The notes beneath the pieces were generated by a model. The model saw nothing but the letters and a program-made list of their open reading frames with translations. It ran no database searches and had not been told where the DNA came from. DNA of 7,698 nucleotides from Bdellovibrionales bacterium. GTDB lineage: Bacteria; Bdellovibrionota; Bacteriovoracia; Bacteriovoracales; Bacteriovoracaceae. Location of the stretch: NCBI GenBank assembly GCA_005791855.1, contig SXUH01000336.1:1-7698 (forward strand), read 5' to 3'. Below, one piece after another: positions 1-5,221 of the stretch (its first letter is position 1; every line of letters starts with the position of its first letter). The position numbers were made by a program, and so were the translations under genes.

Positions 1-69
1 CGCGCGGGCGCGGACATCATCCTCACGTACTTCGCCAAGGAAGCGGCCCAGCTCCTGAGAGAGAAATGA
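1..69 (+). CDS. hemB: Porphobilinogen synthase (delta-aminolevulinic acid dehydratase), C-terminal end only
   Basis: Only the last 22 codons are in the window; the start lies upstream. The frame reads RAGADIILTYFAKEAAQLL and ends at a TGA at 67-69. This matches the conserved C-terminus of porphobilinogen synthase (R-A-G-A-D-x-I-x-T-Y-[FY]-A-K-[DE]-A-A), the final helix of the TIM barrel. The family condenses two 5-aminolevulinate molecules to porphobilinogen in cytoplasmic tetrapyrrole/heme synthesis. The stop overlaps the ATG of the next gene as ATGA (66-69), so the downstream gene is probably translationally coupled. No active-site residues are visible in this fragment, so the call rests on the C-terminal signature alone, which is distinctive. 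Confidence 0.87.
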   Translation, partial: RAGADIILTYFAKEAAQLLREK

Positions 70-632
70 GATACCTCCTCCTCCTGAGCCTCGGGCTCAA
101 CGTCTTCCTCGCCGCCAGGCTCTCCTCGAAAACCGAAGAGGTCCCCGCTCCGGAGAGCACGGTCACCCGATCGAAGACGGCGCTGAAAGCTGAGCCGGTT
201 CCGGTGCGTGCGACGGCGGTGGCCCCGGCACCCGCCCCGAAGAAAACCGCAGAGGAGAAGAAGGTCAAGGCACCGGAGATCGTCTACGACGAGGAAGTGT
301 CGCACCTGGGGGAGCTCATGGAGCAGGAGCGGACCGAGTTCGTGGAGAAGGAGCTCCAGCTTCCGCCGGAGAAGGTCCGCCGGCAGCAGGAGATCCGCGG
401 CCGCTACTACCAGGCCATCGGCGAGGTCTTCAAGCGCTCCGGCAACGCCGAGCTCTCCCTCAAGGACCGGCGGGCCCTCCTGAACCTCGAGGAGAAGATG
501 TACCAGGACATGGAAGACCTCTACGGGAAGACCCAGTGGGCGCGCTACGAGAGTTTCCGTCAGAATTACAACAACCAGGCGATGAAAAAACATAGAGAGG
601 AAAATCAGCCTTTCCTCATCATGACCCCGTAG
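66..632 (+). CDS. Membrane-anchored periplasmic helical protein of unknown function
   Basis: 188 residues, not recognised as a named family. Residues 3-18 form a hydrophobic segment after a single Arg, without an obvious signal-peptidase or lipobox site, so an uncleaved N-terminal membrane anchor is likely. Residues 22-72 are a Pro/Ala/Lys/Glu-rich, low-complexity linker. Residues 74-180 are strongly charged and predicted helical, with the segments LQLPPEKVRRQQEIRGRYY, LNLEEKMYQDMEDLYGK and WARYESFRQNYNNQ. This helix-turn-helix spacing loosely recalls periplasmic LTXXQ (Spy/CpxP-type) proteins, but the signature itself is not clear, so this is only a suggestion. The start overlaps the hemB stop (ATGA) and is preceded by purine-rich GAGAGAGAA. 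The last codons become AT-rich and include rare AGA (R177), consistent with promoter sequence for the next gene lying inside the coding end. Confidence 0.8.
   Translation: MRYLLLLSLGLNVFLAARLSSKTEEVPAPESTVTRSKTALKAEPVPVRATAVAPAPAPKKTAEEKKVKAPEIVYDEEVSHLGELMEQERTEFVEKELQLPPEKVRRQQEIRGRYYQAIGEVFKRSGNAELSLKDRRALLNLEEKMYQDMEDLYGKTQWARYESFRQNYNNQAMKKHREENQPFLIMTP
597..617. other. Perfect 7-bp inverted repeat over the -35 region of the GT9 gene
   Basis: GAGGAAA (597-603) and TTTCCTC (611-617) are exact reverse complements separated by a 7-nt loop. The repeat lies in the final codons of the preceding gene. Its right arm falls where a -35 element would sit, with 17 nt between 616 and the TATAAT at 634. 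It is not followed by a T-tract, so it is a poor intrinsic terminator. It could be an operator or a weak mRNA hairpin at the end of the upstream transcript. A 7-bp dyad can occur by chance. Confidence 0.35.
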
Positions 633-633
633 C

Positions 634-639
634 TATAAT
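634..639 (+). promoter_or_regulatory. -10 element (TATAAT) of a probable leaderless promoter for the GT9 gene
   Basis: An exact sigma70-type TATAAT hexamer sits in a GC-rich context and is followed by 6 nt (CATCCC) and the ATG at 646. With the usual -12 to -7 placement, +1 falls on the A of ATG. No Shine-Dalgarno sequence lies between 632 and 645. The -35 region (TTTCCT at 611-616, 17-nt spacer) matches consensus poorly. The upstream 50 nt are locally AT-rich. Confidence 0.62.
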
Positions 640-645
640 CATCCC

Positions 646-1701
646 ATGCACATCCTACTCGTCCGCTTCTCCAGCATGGGGGACGTGGTCCTCCAGACAG
701 CGACCGTTAACTGGCTCCGGTCCCTCTTCGGAGCCGAGCTCAAGCTGAGCTTCGCGACCTCCAGGGAGTTCGCCTCCCTCCTGACCTCTCACCCCGGGAT
801 CGACAACGTGATCAGCTTCGACCGCAGAGGGGAGGAGGGGTTCGACGGCTTCCTCACGAAGCTCCGGAAGATGCACAAGTTCGAACGCTTCGACCTCATC
901 ATCGACCTCCACGCCACCCTCCGTTCTCTCCGGCTGCGGACTTTCTTCTGGCGCGTGCCGGCCCTCACGGTGGACAAGCGGCGGATCGAACGCTTCCTCC
1001 TGACGAAGGTGAAGAGCGTGACCTTCCGGAAGCTCTTCCGGCACCGGTCCCTCGGCATGGAACCGCAGGTGGAACGGATCCTGAAGGACCTCGAGACCAT
1101 CTTCGGCGACACCATCGCCCGGCGACGGACGGAGGATTACCGGAAGGGGCCCAACCGGGAGCTCACCTCGCTCCCGAAGCCACAGGCCTTCCCGCTCCCG
1201 GGTCCGTACATCGTCCTCGCTCCCTCAGCGTCGTTCCTCTACAAGCGCTGGCCCGTTACTTCTTTCGTGAAGCTCGCCCGGGAACTCCTCGAGGCCACGG
1301 GCCACCACGTCGTCGTGCTGGCGGGGCCAGATGACAAGTTCTGCGAAGCCTTCGGCGAGATCCAGTCGGAGCGGCTCCTGAACCTCCAGGGGAAGACCAC
1401 CCTCGCCCAGAGCATGAGCGTCCTCTCCGGGGCCCTCCTCTGCATCGGGAACGACTCCGGCATGAACCACATCTCCGAAGCCTACGGCGTTCCGTGCGTG
1501 ACGATCTTCGGCCCCACGGATCCGGCCTTCGGGTTCGCTCCGCACGGAGAGCGCTCCGTCTACCTCTCGAAGGACCTCTGGTGCAAGCCGTGCTCGACCA
1601 CCGGGAAGTCTACCTGCTACCGGGACCGGCACTACTGCATGGAACTCGTCAGCGTTCCTGAGGTCAAAGACGCCGCCCTCCGAATCCTGGAAGGCGCATG
1701 A
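646..1701 (+). CDS. Glycosyltransferase family 9, ADP-heptose:LPS heptosyltransferase
   Basis: 351 residues, a normal length for WaaF/WaaC-type GT9 enzymes, which transfer L-glycero-D-manno-heptose from ADP-heptose to the growing LPS inner core at the cytoplasmic face of the inner membrane. The start MHILLVRFSSMGDVVLQTAT is the classic GT9 opening (R-x-S-S-x-G-D-V). Residues 84-90 (LIIDLHA) match the conserved D-L-H/Q stretch. Residues 193-203 (PSASFLYKRWP) are the nucleotide-sugar region with K200-R201-W202-P203. Residues 268-293 carry GNDSGMNHISEAYGVP followed by FGPTDP, with D270 in the donor-binding turn. A C-x2-C-x7-C-x6-C cluster (C313, C316, C324, C331) occupies the position common in this family. 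Whether it acts as WaaC, WaaF or WaaQ cannot be told from sequence alone, so no symbol is given. The stop overlaps the next ATG (ATGA), so the two LPS genes are coupled. There is no ribosome site; see the -10 element at 634. Confidence 0.92.
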   Translation: MHILLVRFSSMGDVVLQTATVNWLRSLFGAELKLSFATSREFASLLTSHPGIDNVISFDRRGEEGFDGFLTKLRKMHKFERFDLIIDLHATLRSLRLRTFFWRVPALTVDKRRIERFLLTKVKSVTFRKLFRHRSLGMEPQVERILKDLETIFGDTIARRRTEDYRKGPNRELTSLPKPQAFPLPGPYIVLAPSASFLYKRWPVTSFVKLARELLEATGHHVVVLAGPDDKFCEAFGEIQSERLLNLQGKTTLAQSMSVLSGALLCIGNDSGMNHISEAYGVPCVTIFGPTDPAFGFAPHGERSVYLSKDLWCKPCSTTGKSTCYRDRHYCMELVSVPEVKDAALRILEGA

Positions 1702-2957
1702 GGGGGGCCGTCTCCCTCGGGTTCTGGCTGGTCTACGTTCCTCTGGTGAAACTCCTTTCGTTCATCCTCTATCCCGCGAAGCCCGTGCGCCAGCGGATCG
1801 AGTTCGAGCGGAAGAACCGCCGCGACCCACTCTCCCGGTCCTTCCGGGAAGAAGGGACCGTGGCGGACCTTTGCTTCGAGTTCTCCAGCGAAGGGGAGTA
1901 CCAGCAGTCGGCGAGCCTCGTGACCGACGCCCTCCTCGCCGGGAAGAGGGTTGAACTCGTGTTCTTCTCTCCGAGCGTGGAGAAGGGGATCGAGGAGCTC
2001 GGAGCGAAGTACCCTCGGCAGCTGCGGTACCTGCGCTATCCATTTCTGGACCTGACCGGGGCCCGCTCCTTCCGGCGCTGGGTGAGTTCGAAGACGCTCG
2101 TGATGGTGCGGTACGATTTCTTCCCCGAACTCCTCCTCTGGTCTCTGCGGGCGGGGAACTCGCTCCACCTCATCTGGGTGAGCTTCAAGAAGGAGCGCAC
2201 GAAGAACCGCGGCCCGTCTACCTACAAACGGCTCTTCCTCGGGGCCGCCCAGAAGATCATCTACGCGTCTTCCGAAGACGCGAGGCTCGGGGAACGGCTG
2301 GGCCATCCGGGGGAGACCTACGACTTCCGGATCGAGCAGATCCGGCGCCGGCTTCTCCGGAAAGAGGAGAACTTCCAGAGGAATCTTCCCCAGTACCCGG
2401 CCCTCCGGGACCTCTTCTCGACGTACCCGCGGAGCAAGCGCCTCCTGTTCGGAAACATCTGGCCCTCGGACCTCTTCCTCCTCCAGGGACTTCCGGAGGA
2501 CTTCCTCATCCTGGTAATCCCGCACAAGCTCTCCGAGGACGTCCTCCGGAGAGTGCGGGCCACCCTCGGGCAGCGGCGGGGGAGCTTCGTCGAGGTCGGG
2601 GCCGAAGCCACTGTCCTCGCACCGGACCCGACCATCCTCGTGAATAAGAAGGGTGTCCTCTGCGAACTCTACTCGGACTTCGGCTTCGCCTACGTCGGGG
2701 GTGGCTTCGAGACCAGCATCCACTCGGTGCTCGAGCCCCTGGTCTCCGGTAGCGACCGCATCGCCTGTGGCCCGAAGCACTTCCGGTCCACCGAGTTCGA
2801 CCTCGCCCGGGAGCACCGGGCGATGACCGAGGTAAACACTCCGGAAGCCTTCGGGCACTGGCTCATGGCCCCGGAGCCCGGGGCCTCGTCGCGGGAGAAG
2901 TTGGAAGAAGTTTTTAGGCGCTACCCGTCGTTTCGGGATAAGATAGTCCCATGCTAA
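1698..2957 (+). CDS. Divergent 3-deoxy-D-manno-octulosonic acid (Kdo) transferase-like protein (GT30/WaaA-like)
   Basis: 419 residues, close to WaaA/KdtA length. WaaA transfers Kdo from CMP-Kdo to lipid IVA and is anchored to the inner membrane. Residues 5-25 form the expected N-terminal hydrophobic anchor. Residues 61-79 (EFSSEGEYQQSASLVTDAL) align with the GE loop that carries the catalytic Glu in the family, here probably E67. VRYDFFPELLLW (137-148) corresponds to the E-x-W-P-N motif. GNIWPSDL (252-259) replaces the usual G-S-T-W-P-G-E-E. IPHKLSE (274-280) replaces P-R-H-P-E-R. YVGGGFETSIHSVLEPLVSG (332-351) matches the G-G-x-x-x-x-G-x-H-N-x-x-E-P donor site. The fold is thus recognisable but several donor-site residues differ. 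It is translated from the ATGA overlap with the GT9 gene, with GGAAGG just upstream as ribosome site. It could be a true Kdo transferase or one for a related sugar. Confidence 0.8.
   Translation: MRGAVSLGFWLVYVPLVKLLSFILYPAKPVRQRIEFERKNRRDPLSRSFREEGTVADLCFEFSSEGEYQQSASLVTDALLAGKRVELVFFSPSVEKGIEELGAKYPRQLRYLRYPFLDLTGARSFRRWVSSKTLVMVRYDFFPELLLWSLRAGNSLHLIWVSFKKERTKNRGPSTYKRLFLGAAQKIIYASSEDARLGERLGHPGETYDFRIEQIRRRLLRKEENFQRNLPQYPALRDLFSTYPRSKRLLFGNIWPSDLFLLQGLPEDFLILVIPHKLSEDVLRRVRATLGQRRGSFVEVGAEATVLAPDPTILVNKKGVLCELYSDFGFAYVGGGFETSIHSVLEPLVSGSDRIACGPKHFRSTEFDLAREHRAMTEVNTPEAFGHWLMAPEPGASSREKLEEVFRRYPSFRDKIVPC
2939..2944 (+). promoter_or_regulatory. Weaker -10 element (TAAGAT) of a possible leaderless promoter for the 2951 gene
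   Basis: TAAGAT matches TATAAT at 4 of 6 positions, including T-12, A-11 and T-7. It ends exactly 6 nt before the ATG at 2951, the same geometry as the sites at 634 and 4294. No Shine-Dalgarno sequence is present. The box lies inside the last codons of the Kdo-transferase-like gene and coincides with GAT and ATA, unusual in GC-rich codon usage. GGGA (2935-2938) and TCCC (2947-2950) flank it as a small dyad. No good -35 is seen. Confidence 0.42.
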
Positions 2958-4291
2958 AGAACCGGTACCAGGAAATCATCATCGGCCTGAACCTCCTCTC
3001 CCTCGTGCGCGGGATCATCTCCCTGCACCGGAAGCGGAGCACGCTCCTCATCAACGACGAGCGCTTCCTCGCCGAGAGCTACCACTCGAACTTCCTCTCC
3101 GAGCTCGAGATCCTGGCCCTCGTCCGCCTGGGCAAGCGCTTCGACATCACCGAGCTCACGGACCTGCGGCAGTTCCTGCTTCCCGCCGAGCTCCAGTTCG
3201 TCACCACCGGCAAGCGCCTCGTTCTCGGGAAGAGGCCCCTCACCAACCTCAAGGAAATCCTGCGGAAGTTCCCCGAGCTCCTCGACGAGAGCGACCTCGA
3301 CCAGGTCTTCCTCGAAGACGAGGAAGGGTTCGAGCGGCACTTCTACGGAGAGCTCACCCGCTACGAAGCCTCGAACTTCGAGCTGAGCCTGCGCTCCAAG
3401 GGGCTGCGCTTCGACCTCCAGGGCCCGAAGTGGCTCAAGACCATCTACGCCCGCTTCGGCGAGCTCCTCAACCGCGAGTACTCCCAGTCCAAGGACCTGA
3501 AGTACGCGGGCCTGTTGCACCTCCTGGGCCTCTGCGCCGAGGAGAAGCTCAAGACCCGGCTCGCCCCGGAGGAGATCCCGTTCTACTTCTTCCGCCTGCT
3601 CTCTCCCATCTACCGGCTCCAGGACTTCTTCCTCACCACCCAGCTCAAGCACCGGTTGGTCCAGCTGGGAGGGGACTACAAAGAGAGTTCGGTGCAGTAC
3701 TGGCAGCTCCACGACCACCGGTTCGAGAACCTCCTCCTCGAGAGCTTCGAGGGCGTGATCTCGGCGGACCGGGTCCTCTTCTTCTCCCACCTCCCGCTGG
3801 AGGTTCCCTTCGGGATCCGGTCTCCGTACCCCGTCTACCGGAAGACCCAGATGGCCCCGGTGAGGCGCTTCTCCGCGCCCTTTCCTCCCACCTCCCTGAC
3901 CTTCATCTCCGAGAAGGAAAAGCTCGGCTCCGAGCGCCCGTTCCGGGTGCTGGCGCGGGGGAAGGACGTCTCCTACTACCACTGGCCCTACCCGGAGCTC
4001 CCGGGGTCCAAGCCCAGCTTCTACGACCGGCCCCTGCTCGAAGCCTTCGACAGCGACTCCCGGCTCGTCCCCTTCGAGAAGGGCTCGGCGGTCCTCGGGA
4101 AGTCCACCAGCGTGACCCTGGACCTGCGTCCTCTGAAAACTGGCAGGCGGTCGGAGGCCCCGGTCCTCACCCGCCTCCCGCTGGAAATAGCCGACTCGGA
4201 ACGGCCGGTTCAAGGCTTCGAATACTGGGGCCCCTTCCGCTACCACTCCCTGGGGCAATTAGCACTCTGTTACGGGATCGAAGGGAACTAG
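2951..4291 (+). CDS. FAD/NAD(P)-dependent oxidoreductase-like protein with a degenerate nucleotide-binding loop
   Basis: 446 residues, no close family recognised. The N-terminus (residues 6-38) has the pattern of an amine-oxidase/phytoene-desaturase-type Rossmann unit: a beta strand (EIIIG), a helix, then TLLINDERF as the second strand with an acidic end. However, the GxGxxG loop is eroded to G12-L-N-L-L-S17, retaining only the first Gly. Residues 224-282 resemble the later FAD-domain block in which a helix is followed by LVQLGGDY, a strand with variable charge, and VISADRVLFFSHLP, like the '...GG...V...ADxVI...P' pattern of these enzymes. The C-terminus (420-446) ends with FRYHSLGQLALCYG, also reminiscent of that fold. 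Cofactor binding is doubtful, and it may be a non-enzymatic relative. No signal peptide or membrane segment is evident. It overlaps the previous gene by 7 nt. The 3' end uses rare TTA (L437), in the promoter region of the pilin gene. Confidence 0.75.
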   Translation: MLKNRYQEIIIGLNLLSLVRGIISLHRKRSTLLINDERFLAESYHSNFLSELEILALVRLGKRFDITELTDLRQFLLPAELQFVTTGKRLVLGKRPLTNLKEILRKFPELLDESDLDQVFLEDEEGFERHFYGELTRYEASNFELSLRSKGLRFDLQGPKWLKTIYARFGELLNREYSQSKDLKYAGLLHLLGLCAEEKLKTRLAPEEIPFYFFRLLSPIYRLQDFFLTTQLKHRLVQLGGDYKESSVQYWQLHDHRFENLLLESFEGVISADRVLFFSHLPLEVPFGIRSPYPVYRKTQMAPVRRFSAPFPPTSLTFISEKEKLGSERPFRVLARGKDVSYYHWPYPELPGSKPSFYDRPLLEAFDSDSRLVPFEKGSAVLGKSTSVTLDLRPLKTGRRSEAPVLTRLPLEIADSERPVQGFEYWGPFRYHSLGQLALCYGIEGN

Positions 4292-4293
4292 GT

Positions 4294-4299
4294 TATAAT
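4294..4299 (+). promoter_or_regulatory. -10 element (TATAAT) of a probable leaderless promoter for the pilin-like gene
   Basis: An exact TATAAT is followed by 6 nt (TGGCCT) and the ATG at 4306, the same spacing as upstream of 646. The predicted +1 is the A of the start codon. There is no Shine-Dalgarno sequence; the only AGG, at 4290-4292, is too far away. The -35 region is weak (TTACGG at 4270-4275, 18-nt spacer). The surrounding sequence is locally AT-richer than the genes. Confidence 0.6.
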
Positions 4300-4305
4300 T
4301 GGCCT

Positions 4306-4527
4306 ATGAACCTCCCCCGTTCCTGGAAAGTCCTCGGACAGACCTCCGTCGAATACATGCTCCTCGTGGCCGTCTCCATCGGTCTGGGGATCACGTTCTT
4401 CAAGAAGATGGACGAGTACCTCCTGAAGAACCCGAACAGCTTCATCGGCCGCTCCCTGAACTCCTACCGGAGTGCCCTGAACGCCGACCCGACCGGCCGC
4501 TACAGCCGGTTCCCACTGAGGCGCTAG
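4306..4527 (+). CDS. Flp-type (type IVb) pilin-like small protein
   Basis: 73 residues. A short positively charged leader (residues 1-11) ends in Gly, followed by QTSVEYMLLVAVSIGLGIT: the G|Q-x-x-V-E-Y pattern of Flp/TadE-type prepilins, with Glu at +5 after a predicted prepilin-peptidase cut between G11 and Q12. Residues 17-33 are the hydrophobic helix used for membrane insertion and fibre packing. The rest (34-73) is short and polar, with NPNSFIGRSLNSYRSAL and a basic end (YSRFPLRR). The family forms thin Flp/Tad pili for adhesion, but no Tad assembly gene (ATPase, TadB/C, secretin, peptidase) is in this window. The protein may therefore be an orphan pilin or a pseudopilin served in trans. 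The start is chosen because it gives the correct leader length. The next gene begins 2 nt after its stop, so the two are almost certainly co-transcribed. Confidence 0.82.
   Translation: MNLPRSWKVLGQTSVEYMLLVAVSIGLGITFFKKMDEYLLKNPNSFIGRSLNSYRSALNADPTGRYSRFPLRR
4518..4521 (+). promoter_or_regulatory. Shine-Dalgarno sequence (GAGG) for the 4529 gene
   Basis: GAGG lies 7 nt before the ATG at 4529, inside the last codons of the pilin-like gene. It shows that this genome does use ribosome sites for internal operon genes, in contrast to the SD-less starts at 646, 2951 and 4306. Confidence 0.55.
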
Positions 4528-4528
4528 G

Positions 4529-5221
4529 ATGTACCAGAGCTACATCAAATCCTACTCCACCAACTGCTTCCGCGAGCACGTCCAGGAGTCCATCGTCCTC
4601 AACACCCAGAGGAAGAAGCTCTACCGCGGGCTCACCGAAGGCCAGTCCGATCGCATCTTCACCACCCTCATCGCCTCCGAAGTGCTCACCCTCGCCCCGG
4701 CCACGGTCTTCGACCTCAAGGCGCGGCGGTTCCAGCGGCAGGGGATGGACCTCCTCTGCCACGAGCTCATGAGCATGCAGCGGGTCCCGGACTTCGGAGA
4801 GCCCGTCGCGGTCACCGACCGCTTCCGGGAGGTGAACTGGAAGTTCTACAAGACGAGGCTCGAGATCGCCGTCCGGAACCGGAACGCGAAGAGCCTCCGG
4901 ACGATCTGCGTGGACGCCATGGCGGAGCTCCGGGACATGCCGAAGTACTACTGCATGCTCCGGCACCTGTTCGAATCCATCTACCGCTTCGGCTTCTTCC
5001 TCCCCCTGCGAAGCGAGGAGGCGAAGAAGCTCGGGATCGACTCCCCGGAGCCGCTCCTCCTGGACATCGTCCGGCTCCACCTCCTGGGGCTGGAGGGATC
5101 GAACCGCCTGGACCTGTGGTGCCACCCCATCCAGGAGGCGGGGGTGCCGATCCTCTTCTCCGAGCTGCCGGACCTCCTCCAGGACCTCGAGTCCCCGGAG
5201 CTCCTCCCGCTCAAGTCCTAG
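4529..5221 (+). CDS. Conserved-looking cytoplasmic protein of unknown function, downstream of the pilin
   Basis: 230 residues, no family recognised. There is no signal peptide or transmembrane segment. The composition is mostly helical, with charged stretches such as EVNWKFYKTRLEIAVRNRNA (101-120) and MAELRDMPKYYCMLRHLFES (131-150). It has five cysteines (13, 77, 127, 142, 198) that do not form an obvious metal-binding pattern. The C-terminus is Leu/Glu-rich. The gene starts 2 nt after the pilin-like stop with a well-spaced GAGG, and its reading frame shares the GC-biased third positions of its neighbours, so it is a real gene. Linkage suggests a role connected with the pilin-like protein, but this is only positional inference. 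Its TAG stop overlaps the stop of the convergent gene on the other strand within CTAG (5218-5221). Confidence 0.82.
   Translation: MYQSYIKSYSTNCFREHVQESIVLNTQRKKLYRGLTEGQSDRIFTTLIASEVLTLAPATVFDLKARRFQRQGMDLLCHELMSMQRVPDFGEPVAVTDRFREVNWKFYKTRLEIAVRNRNAKSLRTICVDAMAELRDMPKYYCMLRHLFESIYRFGFFLPLRSEEAKKLGIDSPEPLLLDIVRLHLLGLEGSNRLDLWCHPIQEAGVPILFSELPDLLQDLESPELLPLKS

Noticed and set aside
597..625. Intrinsic terminator after the 66-632 gene
   Set aside because: The inverted repeat is only 7 bp with AT-containing arms and is followed by ATCATGACC rather than a T-run.
1632..2858. 408-codon minus-strand frame opposite the Kdo-transferase-like gene
   Set aside because: Compositionally biased shadow of a gene with clear WaaA-like motifs; no ribosome site or motif of its own.
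2954..4258. 434-codon open frame on the minus strand opposite the oxidoreductase-like gene
   Set aside because: It is the mirror frame of a GC-rich gene. Its translation is dominated by Glu, Leu, Val, Gly and Pro repeats with no motif, while the plus frame shows a coherent fold pattern.
3430..4305. Long upstream extension of the pilin-like frame from an ATG at 3430
   Set aside because: The upstream part is Pro/Arg/Gly-rich shadow translation of the oxidoreductase-like gene. Starting at 4306 gives a proper prepilin leader and follows the -10 box.
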